NCBI RefSeq assembly: GCF_002024505.1
Contig: NZ_CP019402.1
Coordinates: 1,674,001-1,738,000 of the forward strand
Length of the DNA: 64,000 nucleotides
DNA from: Plantibacter flavus
Lineage (GTDB): Bacteria > Actinomycetota > Actinomycetes > Actinomycetales > Microbacteriaceae
Direction: 5' to 3'
Shown: piece by piece, positions 9,601-17,120 of the stretch
Position numbering within the stretch: position 1 is the first letter of the stretch
Layout: each line of letters opens with the position of its first letter
The notes under the pieces: generated by a model
Seen by the model: the letters and a program-made list of their open reading frames with translations, nothing else
Told to the model about the DNA's origin: nothing
Databases searched by the model: none
Translations under genes and position numbers: made by a program

Positions 9601-10080
9601 GCCGGCCAGGCGGTGATACCCCTCTGCTCGACGGGCGAGCAGGAGCAGATGATGCCCGACGGGGTCGGGGACGCCGTTCTGCGGCCGGTCCAGGCCGATG
9701 GACAGTTCGGCACCGTAGACCGTCCGGAGGTCGGGGAACCGTTCCGCCGCCTCGGCCATCCGGACGACACCGTAGAAACCGTCGTGGTCGGTGAGCGCGA
9801 GCGCGTGCAGGCCGAGTGCCGCAGCCTCTTCGACGAGCCGCTCCGGCGGGCTCGCGCCGTCGAGGAAGCTGAAGCTCGAGTGCGCGTGGAGTTCGGCATA
9901 GGGGACCCGCGTCGTCGACGGGCGCTGCTCCGGTGGTTCGGGGACGTACGGTTGACGCTTCCGTGACCAGGCCGGGCTGTCCCCGCCGTCGGCTCCCAGC
10001 GGCAGGGTGGCCGGTCGGCTCGCGTCGGACAGACGGCGCTCGAACTCCGACCATGAGACCGGGGGGTTGTTCCATCCCAT
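6658..10080 (-). CDS. dnaE2: Error-prone DNA polymerase III alpha subunit (DnaE2)
   Basis: A 1,140-residue C-family polymerase, the catalytic member of the ImuA-ImuB-DnaE2 mutasome that performs SOS translesion synthesis. An N-terminal PHP domain begins at about residue 61 (YAELHAHSSFSFLDGAS). The polymerase active-site acidic motif PDIDVDFDSDRREE is at about 455. A C-terminal OB fold lies near 1050 (VVTHRQRPATASGITF). I chose the ATG at 10080 rather than 10098 because AAGGAG lies 6 bp before it. It is 44 bp downstream of imuB, in the same operon. The size and lack of a long C-terminal tail fit DnaE2 rather than replicative DnaE1. Confidence 0.95.
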   Translation of the reverse strand: MGWNNPPVSWSEFERRLSDASRPATLPLGADGGDSPAWSRKRQPYVPEPPEQRPSTTRVPYAELHAHSSFSFLDGASPPERLVEEAAALGLHALALTDHDGFYGVVRMAEAAERFPDLRTVYGAELSIGLDRPQNGVPDPVGHHLLLLARRAEGYHRLAGAITDAQLADGAEKGHPIYDLERLAASVAGHVTVLTGCRKGFVRTALREHGPEAAAAAVDRLVALFGPEHVVVELSDHGHPEDSAENDALAEIAALLDLTVVATGNVHYATPEQHRLQTALAAVRARRSLDELDGWLPAAGTAHLRSGAEMADRFARYPGAVARSVELADELAFSLRAVRPKLPRQRVPEGHTPMSWLRHLVLEAVPVKYPDATPEHLRRIERELEVIEQKDFPGYFLIVHDIVSFARGRGILCQGRGSAANSAVCYLLGITAVDSIFYELPFERFLSSMREEEPDIDVDFDSDRREEAIQYVYETYGRRNAAQVANIISYRPKFAVRDTAKALGYSPGQQDAWSKQVERWGGVMSSTDHDIPERVVGLAQQMLTLPRHLGIHSGGMVLTDRPVGEVCPIEHGRMDGRTVLQWDKDDCAWMGLVKFDLLGLGMLSAIQYCFDLVTEHTGERWTLETIPKDEAGVYDQLCRADTIGVFQVESRAQMGMLPRLLPRRFYDLVIEVAMIRPGPIQGGAVHPYLRRKTGQEPITYLHPSLEPVLERTLGVPLFQEQLMQMAMAVGGCSAEDADLLRRAMGSKRGEEKIESLKDTLYLGMAGNGIVGADADAVYAKIQAFANFGFAESHSLSFALLVYVSAWLRLHYPGAFLAALLRAQPMGFYSPMTLVADARRHGVSVLRPDLHRSGAQAGLEALDPEAAPGAPVAPGGRTRCLEHEQGPTGLFDPLLPDDSAGHRRDGALAVRLGLSSVQGIGEELAKRIVAERESGGLFTSQADLARRIGLSSSQLESLSAAGAFDGFGLTRREAMWGAAQASRHRPDQLEGTFTTVQPPLLPVPTAAEQLISDIWSTGMSTDDHPIRHVRAELTRRGALRSDELLTAQTDRRVEVGGVVTHRQRPATASGITFMNLEDEAGLVNVICSVGVWNRYRRVAREAPAMVVRGMLERSPEGIVNLVADRLEALRIGANTRSRDFQ

Positions 10081-10124
10081 GCTGGGCTCCTTCGTCATGC
10101 GGTGTGGTGCGGACGTGATGCGGT

Positions 10125-11720
10125 TCAGTCGTAGCGGGCCTCGGCCCTCCAGTGCTGCTCCTCCAACAGGAGCAGCCAGGCGTCACCCTTGTCGTCGAGG
10201 ACCTGGAGACGGTGGACGCGATGGTGGCCGTCGTCGTCCCACCAGCGTTCGTCGATGCTCCAGGGACCGGCCCAACCGTGGATGACGTGCCAGTCCGAGA
10301 GGGCGAAGAACCGTGCTGGTGCTGCACTCACGGTGCTGCGCTCGTCGACGGCCACAGTCTGACCCGTCGCGTCGACGACCTCGACCGGCACGGCGGTGTC
10401 GAAGACGGTCGACGGAGCCGCTCCCGGGATGGTCCCGGGCCACGGCCGGTTCCGACGTTCGGCCACGGCCGCCTCACCACCCGGCGGAACGCTGCCCCAG
10501 GGGACGAGGATGCGGCGGTCGAGGAGGAGGCGGCCGCCGGACGGCACCGCGGTCACGACGCCATCGTGGCCGAGCATGCTCTGGACGCGGGCGAGTCCGC
10601 TGTGGATACGTTCGTCCGGTCCGCTGCCCCAGAGTCCTTCCTCGTGTTCCGCAGCGTCGTCGAGGGTCTCCGGGACGACCTCGACGAGTTCGACGGGGGA
10701 GGCGAGTCCGTGATCGATGTCGGACGCGCCCTGCAACTGCCAGCGCACGCGATCGAGGACGTCGCCGGCGGTGAACCAGCGTGGGTGGAGCCAGGTGCGG
10801 GTGGAGCGCTCCCCGCGCTCGCTCCGCATGCTGATCGTGATCGCGGTGGTCACGAGGCCGGCCTCCGCCAGGCCGGTGATGAACCGTTCCGCGGACTGCC
10901 GGAACCCGAAGGTCAGCTGGTCGATGCGGTCGAGCGGGGGCTCGAAGGCGATCGACACGGCCAGCTCTGTCGGCGGCACCCGAGGGACGACGCTTCGGGC
11001 GTCCGCGCCGGCTGCGAGGCGGTGCGCTCGGGCGCCGTCGGGGCCGAAGCGGTCGCGGACCTCGGTCGCGGGCAGTGCGCCGAACGCCCCCAGGGTGCTG
11101 ATCCCGAGCCGGTGCAGCAGTGAGCTGAGTTCGGGGCGCCCGAGGGTGGACAGGGGGAGTGGGGCCAGGAAGGCGGGAGAGGCCCCGGAGGGGATGGCGA
11201 TGATCCGGGAACCGTCCTGCTGGAACGCGGTGGACCTCGCGGCCTGCTCCGCGGCGAAGGGGCCGTCGGCGATGCCGATCCGTGCATCGGGGACACCGAG
11301 CTCGTCGAGACGGGCCAGGAGGACCTCTGCCGCAGCCGACTCACCGCCGTAGTATCTGCTCGGTCCTCGGGATCGGATGGCGCAGAGCCCGGCCCGGAAG
11401 GGCTGGACGCCCGGCATGAGCTCCTCGATGCCGAGGAGGATCGGCTCGAAGGCGCGGGTGTCGACGACCGGGTCGTAGTCGGCGGTCGCCAGTTCCGGAC
11501 AGCGGGCCTCGGCCTCGCGGACACGGAGTCCACGCCGCACTCCTGCTCGACGTGCGCTGGCGTCGCAGGCCAGGACCTCACCATGCTCGACCAGGGCCAG
11601 CGGAGCGTCGGCCGTGTCCTCGGACAGCGTTCCAGAGAGTCGTGCCGCCACGATCGGCCAGTCGGGACACCAGAGGACCATGGTGCGCTCGACCGGTCCC
11701 GCAGGCGGTTCGGTCGTCAT
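10125..11720 (-). CDS. imuB: Y-family polymerase-like mutasome subunit ImuB
   Basis: A 531-residue DNA polymerase Y-family homologue. The N-terminus (MVLWCPDWPIVAA) takes the place of the catalytic 'DMDAFFA'-type motif, so the acidic residue set of active Y-family enzymes appears absent. In characterised systems ImuB is an inactive hub that binds the beta clamp and links ImuA and DnaE2. Helix-hairpin-helix-like and little-finger regions follow (ISTLGAFGALPATEVRDRFG near 215-235). It starts at an ATG overlapping the imuA stop (ATGA), so translation is coupled. SOS induction is inferred from the LexA-like site before imuA. Confidence 0.92.
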   Translation of the reverse strand: MTTEPPAGPVERTMVLWCPDWPIVAARLSGTLSEDTADAPLALVEHGEVLACDASARRAGVRRGLRVREAEARCPELATADYDPVVDTRAFEPILLGIEELMPGVQPFRAGLCAIRSRGPSRYYGGESAAAEVLLARLDELGVPDARIGIADGPFAAEQAARSTAFQQDGSRIIAIPSGASPAFLAPLPLSTLGRPELSSLLHRLGISTLGAFGALPATEVRDRFGPDGARAHRLAAGADARSVVPRVPPTELAVSIAFEPPLDRIDQLTFGFRQSAERFITGLAEAGLVTTAITISMRSERGERSTRTWLHPRWFTAGDVLDRVRWQLQGASDIDHGLASPVELVEVVPETLDDAAEHEEGLWGSGPDERIHSGLARVQSMLGHDGVVTAVPSGGRLLLDRRILVPWGSVPPGGEAAVAERRNRPWPGTIPGAAPSTVFDTAVPVEVVDATGQTVAVDERSTVSAAPARFFALSDWHVIHGWAGPWSIDERWWDDDGHHRVHRLQVLDDKGDAWLLLLEEQHWRAEARYD

Positions 11721-12454
11721 CGGTTCACGACCATCGGGAGCCGGACGACCGTGTCGTCGTCGAGGAGGCCGGAGCCGGCGAGCGGTGCGGTGCGACCCTC
11801 GGTCGATCCCAGGGGCAGCGTCAGGTGCGCGGTCCTGGGTCGGCCCGCAGCCCCCTGGCCGAGCATCGAGCTGACGGTGAGTCGCCGATGCCGGAGATGT
11901 CCGTGCCCCGCCCCGAGGCCGCTCCAGGAGCTCTCGGTCACGCGCAACGTCGCATCGCTCTGCGGCCAGGAACCGAGGACGATCAGTGCGGCCTCGCGCT
12001 GCCGGAGGCGAGCCGCGAGTCTGGCGGCGTCGCTCGGGGCGATCCGTCCGGGAGGCGCTGTGATGAGCACGCCGGCGACGTCGGCCATGGCCGCGGTGAC
12101 CGTGAGCCAGTCCGGACCGGGCTGGGGGACGAGGACGAGTCGTTCGAGGTCGATGCCCATGGAGGCCGCCGCCTCCACGCCGAACGACGGGAGACCGATG
12201 ACGGCGCACCAGGTCCCGGCTGCTGACGGCCCGGCCATGAGCGACATGGCGAGCGCCGTGGAGCCGAGCACGGAGTAGCTGCCTCCGGCCTGGAGGGCGC
12301 CACCGGGCAGGAGCCGGGAGAGCTCAGGAGCGGTCGGCAGGGATCGGGTGTCGAGGCGCGTCCCCTGCATCCGCTTGATGCGCCCCTGGAGTTCGTGCAG
12401 CTCGGTCGCGGTGTCCGCCCTGACGGGGGAGTCGACGAGTGCGCGGAGGGCCAT
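11717..12454 (-). CDS. imuA: ImuA-type RecA-like mutasome protein
   Basis: 245 residues, first gene of the imuA-imuB-dnaE2 operon. It has the position, size and overall pattern of actinobacterial ImuA', a RecA-fold protein. The region corresponding to the RecA P-loop (YSVLGSTALAMSLMAG) has no GK[ST], so ATP binding is doubtful, as is common for this family. The ATG is only 6 bp after the -10 hexamer, so the mRNA is predicted to be leaderless and translation starts at or near the first base. A LexA-like operator lies between -35 and -10. Confidence 0.85.
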   Translation of the reverse strand: MALRALVDSPVRADTATELHELQGRIKRMQGTRLDTRSLPTAPELSRLLPGGALQAGGSYSVLGSTALAMSLMAGPSAAGTWCAVIGLPSFGVEAAASMGIDLERLVLVPQPGPDWLTVTAAMADVAGVLITAPPGRIAPSDAARLAARLRQREAALIVLGSWPQSDATLRVTESSWSGLGAGHGHLRHRRLTVSSMLGQGAAGRPRTAHLTLPLGSTEGRTAPLAGSGLLDDDTVVRLPMVVNR

Positions 12455-12460
12455 GGCTCA

Positions 12461-12489
12461 ATATTCGAACATATCTTCGAACAAGTCAA
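12461..12489 (-). promoter_or_regulatory. imuA promoter with embedded LexA (SOS) operator
   Basis: On the minus strand TTGACT (12489-12484), a 17-bp spacer, and GAATAT (12466-12461) form the promoter. TCGAAC-ATAT-CTTCGA (12465-12480) matches the actinobacterial LexA consensus TCGAAC-N4-GTTCGA with one mismatch and fills the spacer. A second TCGAAC half-site starts at 12477. Binding of LexA here would block RNA polymerase directly. Confidence 0.8.
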
Positions 12490-12595
12490 CCGGCTCGATC
12501 CGGTCTCGACGACGACTGACGGATGACTCGACCATGGTCCGGTATCCCACCGACACGCGGTCCGCGGTGTCAGCGGCGCCCGGTACGCTGGGCCC

Positions 12596-13297
12596 ATGTG
12601 CGGACGTTTCGTCGTGACCGAATCCACCGAGGAACTCATCGAGCTCTTCGACATCGACCACGCGGCTGCCGAGCTGCCCGGGCCCTCGTACAACGTGCGC
12701 CCGACCGAGCAGATCCCGATCATCCTCGACTCGGTGAAGACGGGGCCGGCGGTCCGCCGGCTCGAATCGGCGCGGTGGTCACTCGTGCCGTCGTTCGCCA
12801 CCGAGCTGAAGAGTCAGTACCCGACCTTCAACGCTCGCGCGGAGGAGGTCACCACCAAGCCCACCTTCGCGCCATCGGTCAAACAGAAGCGCGCATTGGT
12901 CCCCGCCGCCGGGTACTACGAGTGGCACACCGAGGGCGCGACGAAGACCCCGTACTACGTGCAGACCGCTGGTGGTGAACCGATCGTCTTCGCGGCCCTC
13001 TACTCGTGGTGGCGCGACCGCTCGCGACCGGACGACGACCCGCGGCGTTGGGTGCTGAGCGCGACCATCCTCACGCGGCCGGCGGTCGGTCCCTTGCAGG
13101 AGCTGCACCCACGGACGCCCGTGACGCTGCCTCCGGAATGCTGGGACGCCTGGCTCGATCCGCACCACGAGGCCGACCAGGACGAGGTCGACGAGATGGT
13201 GTCCGCAGCGACCGACGTCGCCGAGCAGCTCGTCTTCCACCGGGTGGCGCCGTTGCAGGGCGATGGACCGGAGCTCATCCTCCCCGTCCAGGAGTAG
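12596..13297 (+). CDS. SRAP (SOS-response-associated peptidase, YedK/HMCES family)
   Basis: 233 residues. The second residue is the catalytic cysteine (M-C-G-R-F), which after Met removal forms a thiazolidine crosslink with abasic sites in single-stranded DNA. Other family motifs are the Y-N-V-R-P segment (about 32-36), the FNARAEE region and the C-terminal catalytic-His-like stretch LHPRTPVTLP. The protein shields abasic sites during replication. It is divergent from the imuA mutasome operon, a fitting SOS neighbour. TACGCT (12584-12589) lies 6 bp before the ATG, giving a leaderless transcript. The LexA-like box is over 100 bp upstream, so its control of this gene is uncertain. Confidence 0.93.
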   Translation: MCGRFVVTESTEELIELFDIDHAAAELPGPSYNVRPTEQIPIILDSVKTGPAVRRLESARWSLVPSFATELKSQYPTFNARAEEVTTKPTFAPSVKQKRALVPAAGYYEWHTEGATKTPYYVQTAGGEPIVFAALYSWWRDRSRPDDDPRRWVLSATILTRPAVGPLQELHPRTPVTLPPECWDAWLDPHHEADQDEVDEMVSAATDVAEQLVFHRVAPLQGDGPELILPVQE

Positions 13298-13368
13298 CCG
13301 CAGGAGAGTCGGCCGGATGCACGGAACGGAACCGCCCCGGAGACACGAAATCTACCCCGGACACACAG

Positions 13369-13400
13369 AACCGCCGCTGACGCGAACGTCAGGGGCGGTT
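13369..13400. terminator. Bidirectional hairpin between SRAP and csp genes
   Basis: AACCGCC-G-CTGACG (13369-13382) pairs with CGTCAG-G-GGCGGTT (13387-13400), loop CGAA, one G-G mismatch. It lies between two convergent genes and can terminate both. Confidence 0.7.
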
Positions 13401-13469
13401 CCCGGTGTCTCAGACGCGAGGGCTGGAATGACCGGCCGCTCGGATCGTCAGCTCCGACTGATCAGAGAA

Positions 13470-13673
13470 TCAGAGGGGGCGGATGTTCTCGGCCTGCAGG
13501 CCCTTGGGGCCCTGGTTGGTCTCGAACTCGACCTTCTGGTTCTCCTCGAGCGAGCGGTAGCCGCTCGTCGCGATGGCGGAGAAGTGTGCGAAGACGTCGG
13601 CGCTGCCGTCGTCAGGAGTGATGAATCCGAAGCCCTTTTCGGCGTTGAACCACTTCACAGTTCCAGTTGACAT
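13470..13673 (-). CDS. Cold-shock protein (CspA family)
   Basis: A 67-residue single cold-shock domain, a beta-barrel RNA/DNA chaperone. RNP1 (KGFGFITP) and RNP2 (VFAHF) are intact, and the length is typical. The Shine-Dalgarno is AGAGGA about 8 bp before the ATG. The long untranslated stretch upstream is in keeping with a cold-responsive leader, though I could not place its promoter firmly. It is divergent from a fatty-acid desaturase, another cold-adaptation function. Confidence 0.97.
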   Translation of the reverse strand: MSTGTVKWFNAEKGFGFITPDDGSADVFAHFSAIATSGYRSLEENQKVEFETNQGPKGLQAENIRPL

Positions 13674-14045
13674 GTATTTCCTCTTTCATGAGTGACCGTT
13701 CCCGACTTTCGGGCCCGTTCGTCGCGGTGTTCTTTGCTCGCTCCTCAGAAAAGCAGCGTATCCATCGGTGGAAACGCGGCTTGAAATACCTGCGCAACAC
13801 AACAACTTCGATCCACGTTAGCCCATCTCGGCTCGAAACGGCAGCCGATCATGTAACGGATTGGCCAATTCCGCATCTTTTTCCGACATTCGTCGTGATG
13901 CCTGGGTATCTCCAGCGGATCTCGCGGTGTGCGGTGATTCCCCAGCCGTCGACCGTAGGCTGAGGCCATCTGCAGAGCTCATGCTCGCCCGAGCGTCCGC
14001 TCACCATCCCGGCTGGGAAGTCGACACGATTCCTCCGGAGTGCCC
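13674..14045. other. 372-bp intergenic region between divergent csp and desaturase genes
   Basis: No convincing gene. Rightward, TAGGCT (13956-13961) is a plausible -10 for the desaturase, leaving a leader of about 78 nt with GGAG at 14037-14040 as ribosome-binding site. Leftward, about 150 nt could be a cold-shock mRNA leader; candidate -10 TAACGT (13819-13814) is weak. The base composition is noticeably more AT-rich than its neighbours. Confidence 0.4.
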
Positions 14046-15140
14046 ATGTCAACTGAAGCCATCCTCGGCCCGGTTCGTGCCACGAGCCCCCGCAAGCCCG
14101 GCGCTGCGAACGTCACCAGCTCCTACTCGTCGCTGTTGAAGACGGTTCGCGAAGCAGGACTCCTCCGCCGCCACCGCACGTTCTACATCCTCACGTTCTC
14201 GTTCCTCGTGATCGCGCTCCTCGGCTGCGTCACCGGCTTCGTCCTGCTCCGCGAGTCGTGGTTCCAGTTGCTCATCGCCGGCGCGCTCGGCATCATCCTC
14301 ACCCAGTTCGCCTTCCTCGCCCACGAGGCATCGCACCGTCAGGTCTTCGATTCGGGCCGGGCGAACGACCGCGCCGGTCGCTTCCTCGCTGCGGGCATCG
14401 TCGGCATCAGCTACTCGTGGTGGATGACGAAGCACACGCGCCACCACGCGAACCCGAACCAGGTCACCAAGGACCCCGACATCGAGATCGACACGATCTC
14501 CTTCATCGAGGAGGACGCGGCGAAGGCCAAGGGCCTGCAGGCGCTGATCACCCGGAAGCAGGGCTACCTCTTCTTCCCTCTCCTCATGCTGGAGGGCATC
14601 AACCTCCACGCGCTGTCCTTCAAGACCCTCTTCGGTCCGGGCAAGGTCGACGGCCGCGCCGCCGAGATCAGCATGATCGTCGCCCGCGTCGGTCTGTACC
14701 TGGCCGCGATCTTCCTCTTCCTGCCCGTCGGCATGGCGTTCGCGTTCCTCGGCGTCCAGCTCGCGGTCTTCGGCGTCTACATGGGTGCGTCCTTCGCGCC
14801 GAACCACAAGGGCATGCCGATCATCCCGGCCGACATGAAGCTCGACTTCCTCCGCAAGCAGGTGCTGACCTCGCGCAACGTCCGCGGCTTCGGCATGGCC
14901 ACCTTCATGGGCGGCCTGAACTACCAGATCGAGCACCACCTGTTCCCGAGCATGCCTCGCCCGGCTCTGGCCCGTGCTCGCGTCATCGTTCGAGAGCACT
15001 GCGAGACCCAGCAGGTGCCGTACACGGAGACGACCCTGCTGCAGTCCTACGCCATCGTCATCGAGTACCTCAACCGGGTCGGACTCTCAGCCCGCGACCC
15101 GTTCGACTGCCCGGCGGCGGCGAACTTCCGCCGCCGGTAA
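14046..15140 (+). CDS. Membrane fatty-acid desaturase
   Basis: A 364-residue integral-membrane di-iron desaturase that puts double bonds into acyl chains, keeping membranes fluid. The three histidine boxes are all present: HEASH (about residue 97), HTRHHANP (about 136) and QIEHHLFP (about 297). Membrane spans lie around 45-90, near 120 and 220-255. The Q-x-x-H-H form of the third box is typical of front-end/acyl-lipid desaturases such as actinobacterial DesA3-like proteins. Start ATG 14046 has GGAG 5 bp upstream. The divergent cold-shock gene suggests a temperature-linked role (inference). No ferredoxin partner is adjacent. Confidence 0.92.
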   Translation: MSTEAILGPVRATSPRKPGAANVTSSYSSLLKTVREAGLLRRHRTFYILTFSFLVIALLGCVTGFVLLRESWFQLLIAGALGIILTQFAFLAHEASHRQVFDSGRANDRAGRFLAAGIVGISYSWWMTKHTRHHANPNQVTKDPDIEIDTISFIEEDAAKAKGLQALITRKQGYLFFPLLMLEGINLHALSFKTLFGPGKVDGRAAEISMIVARVGLYLAAIFLFLPVGMAFAFLGVQLAVFGVYMGASFAPNHKGMPIIPADMKLDFLRKQVLTSRNVRGFGMATFMGGLNYQIEHHLFPSMPRPALARARVIVREHCETQQVPYTETTLLQSYAIVIEYLNRVGLSARDPFDCPAAANFRRR

Positions 15141-15150
15141 TCGATCGGTC

Positions 15151-15789
15151 TCAGACCTCGAGCGTGTCGAGCGGGGCGAGCGGGTAGTAGGTCCCGCCGC
15201 CCTGTTCGGTCGCCCACTGCAGGCGGTCGTGCGACATGCTCTGTCCCGGCCCTGAGAGCACCATCTCATGCGTCCCGAACGCGCGCTTCGGCGCGACGGC
15301 GGTGACGAAGTCCATGCCCTCGGAGATCTTCATCCACGGTGCACCGGCCGGCGCGGCCAGGAGGTCGACGTCGACGCCCTCGGGGACGGCGAAGGAATCG
15401 CCGGGGTAGTACACGAGGTCGTTGATGAGGACGCCGACGTTGTCGATCACCGGGATCGACGAATGGATGACCGCGTGGGTCCCGCCGAAGAACCGGAGCG
15501 TGAACGGCCCCGCTTCGACCACGTCTCCCGGGGCGACGACGGTGATGTCGTACCCGTCCGCGGCGGCGGCGACACCGGCCGGTCCGTAGAGGACGGCCTC
15601 CGGGCTCGCGGCGAGGATGCGGTCGAGGTGCTCCGCGGTCCAATGGTCGGGGTGCAGGTGCGTGATCAGGACCGCCGCGGTGTGCTCCACATCGGCGATC
15701 GGCGACGTGAACGCGCCCGGGTCGACGATCAGCTTGGCGCCGTCCGTCTCGAGGAGGAATGCTGCATGTTCGAACTTCGTGAGTCTCAT
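15151..15789 (-). CDS. MBL-fold metallo-hydrolase (UlaG-like)
   Basis: 212 residues of metallo-beta-lactamase fold. The metal-binding motif is T-H-L-H-P-D-H-W at about 43-50. Further histidines and aspartates follow (GGTHAVIHSS, YYPGDSF, FGTHE). The short protein lacking extra domains matches the UlaG/YtkL-like group, whose substrates are mostly unknown. It is convergent with the desaturase gene (10 bp apart) and divergent from the lipid kinase. No function can be assigned beyond hydrolysis of an ester or phosphoester. Confidence 0.85.
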   Translation of the reverse strand: MRLTKFEHAAFLLETDGAKLIVDPGAFTSPIADVEHTAAVLITHLHPDHWTAEHLDRILAASPEAVLYGPAGVAAAADGYDITVVAPGDVVEAGPFTLRFFGGTHAVIHSSIPVIDNVGVLINDLVYYPGDSFAVPEGVDVDLLAAPAGAPWMKISEGMDFVTAVAPKRAFGTHEMVLSGPGQSMSHDRLQWATEQGGGTYYPLAPLDTLEV

Positions 15790-15872
15790 AGGACGAGTGA
15801 ATACCGTGGGAGCGCCGGGGGCAACCCGGTCGTCCGGGTATCCAGCCGCCGTGGGCCTGTCAGAATCGGCAG

Positions 15873-16775
15873 GTGACCACGCAGCCCCGACGCATCGGCG
15901 TCGCCATCAACCCGACCGCGTCGTTCGGCTCGACCCGAGCCGTCGGCCCGATGGTGCTCGACGCCCTCGAGCAAGCCGGGCACCGCGTCGTCCGCCTGCA
16001 GGAGCGGACCGTCGGGCAGCTCCGGAGCGCGGTGCAGACGGCGATCGAGACCGGGTTGGACGCGCTCGTCGTCGTCGGTGGCGACGGCATGGTGAGTCTG
16101 GCCGTCGAGGCGGTGCGTGACTCGGGCCTGCCGTTCGGCGTGGTCCCGTCCGGTACGGGCAACGACATCGCCAGGGGACTCGGGATCCCGCTGGGGGATC
16201 CCGCAGCCGCGATCGCGTCCCTGCTCCGTGCGCTCGAGGGTGGGCCGCGCGTGATCGACGCAGGCACGGTGACGGACGGCGAGCGGACGACCTGGTTCGT
16301 CGGTGCGGTGTCCGCAGGCTTCGACGCCCTCGTCAACGAACGGGCGAACCGCATGCGACGGCCGCGCGGGCGCAGTCGGTACACGATCGCGATCCTCCGT
16401 GAGCTCCTGGCCCTGCGCCCCCGCCGGTACGAGCTGACCGTGGACGGGACGCCGGAGACGGTCGACGCCGTCCTCCTCGCCGTGGCGAACAACACCTCGA
16501 TCGGTGGTGGCATGCTCATCGCGCCGCAGGCGGACCTCGCCGACGGCCGATTCGACCTGTTCGTCGTCGCACCCGTGTCCCGGTTCCGGTTCCTCCGGCT
16601 GTTCCCCAAGGTCTTCTCGGGTGCCCACACCGGCCTCGACATCGTGCGCCTGTCGCGGGTCCGTTCCGTCTCGATCGCCGCGGACGGCATCACGGCCTAT
16701 GCCGACGGGGAGCGCATCGGTCCGCTGCCGGTCACGATCGACGTGGTCCCCGGAGCCCTCCGCGTCCTCGTCTGA
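15873..16775 (+). CDS. Diacylglycerol/lipid kinase (DagK/YegS family)
   Basis: 300 residues. The DAGK catalytic motif VVVGGDGMVSLAVEAV is at about 69-84 (GGDG glycine-rich loop), followed by FGVVPSGTGNDIARGLGIP, the family's second signature. The C-terminal beta-sandwich domain is complete. It likely phosphorylates diacylglycerol or a related lipid at the inner membrane face. The GTG start at 15873 has CAGAAT (15861-15866) 6 bp before it, the leaderless pattern seen repeatedly here. Confidence 0.9.
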   Translation: MTTQPRRIGVAINPTASFGSTRAVGPMVLDALEQAGHRVVRLQERTVGQLRSAVQTAIETGLDALVVVGGDGMVSLAVEAVRDSGLPFGVVPSGTGNDIARGLGIPLGDPAAAIASLLRALEGGPRVIDAGTVTDGERTTWFVGAVSAGFDALVNERANRMRRPRGRSRYTIAILRELLALRPRRYELTVDGTPETVDAVLLAVANNTSIGGGMLIAPQADLADGRFDLFVVAPVSRFRFLRLFPKVFSGAHTGLDIVRLSRVRSVSIAADGITAYADGERIGPLPVTIDVVPGALRVLV

Positions 16776-16838
16776 GCCTGTCCGCCCGACCGTGAGCACC
16801 GCGCGACACGCCCGTCGGATGCCGCTGGTGGCCTCGAT

Positions 16839-16867
16839 TTGTACGGCTCGAAATCGTATGGCATACT
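16839..16867 (+). promoter_or_regulatory. Promoter of tRNA-Glu
   Basis: TTGTAC (16839-16844) and CATACT (16862-16867) with exactly 17 bp between; transcription would start near 16874, 10 bp before the tRNA. Confidence 0.65.
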
Positions 16868-16883
16868 CATATCCGTTGCTTAC

Positions 16884-16956
16884 GGCCCCATCGTTTAGCG
16901 GCCTAGGACACCGCCCTCTCACGGCGGCAGCACGGGTTCAAATCCCGTTGGGGTCA
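16884..16956 (+). tRNA. tRNA-Glu (anticodon CTC)
   Basis: Acceptor GGCCCCA pairs with TGGGGTC (16949-16955, one G-T). The D loop contains TTTAGCGGCCTAGGA. The anticodon stem CCGCC/GGCGG encloses CTCTCAC with anticodon CTC at 16918-16920. The T arm is CGGGTTCAAATCCCG. Discriminator A16956; CCA is not encoded, unlike the tRNA-Gln at 3725. Confidence 0.97.
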
Positions 16957-16963
16957 CAACACC

Positions 16964-17010
16964 GAACGAAGCCTCGCTCTCCTGAGTCATCAGGGAGCGG
17001 GGCTTCGTTC
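16964..17010 (+). terminator. Terminator after tRNA-Glu
   Basis: A ~20-bp stem, GAACGAAGCCTCGCTC... with ...GAGCGGGGCTTCGTTC, one bulged T and a small loop, begins 8 bp after the tRNA. Confidence 0.8.
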
Positions 17011-17120
17011 ATTCGGCGGCTCGAGCGTGCCCCGGGATGTCCACGCAGGCCCTCCAGGATGCGCGGAAGGCAGGGCCCGCACCGATCTCGCCGAGCGCCG
17101 CTGCGTGCTAGCTTGGCCGG

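Noticed and set aside
6661..9966. An 1,101-codon open frame on the plus strand opposite dnaE2
   Set aside because: It mirrors the high-GC third positions of dnaE2, has no recognisable domain, and its composition (runs of Arg/Gly/Asp/Val) is that of an antisense frame.
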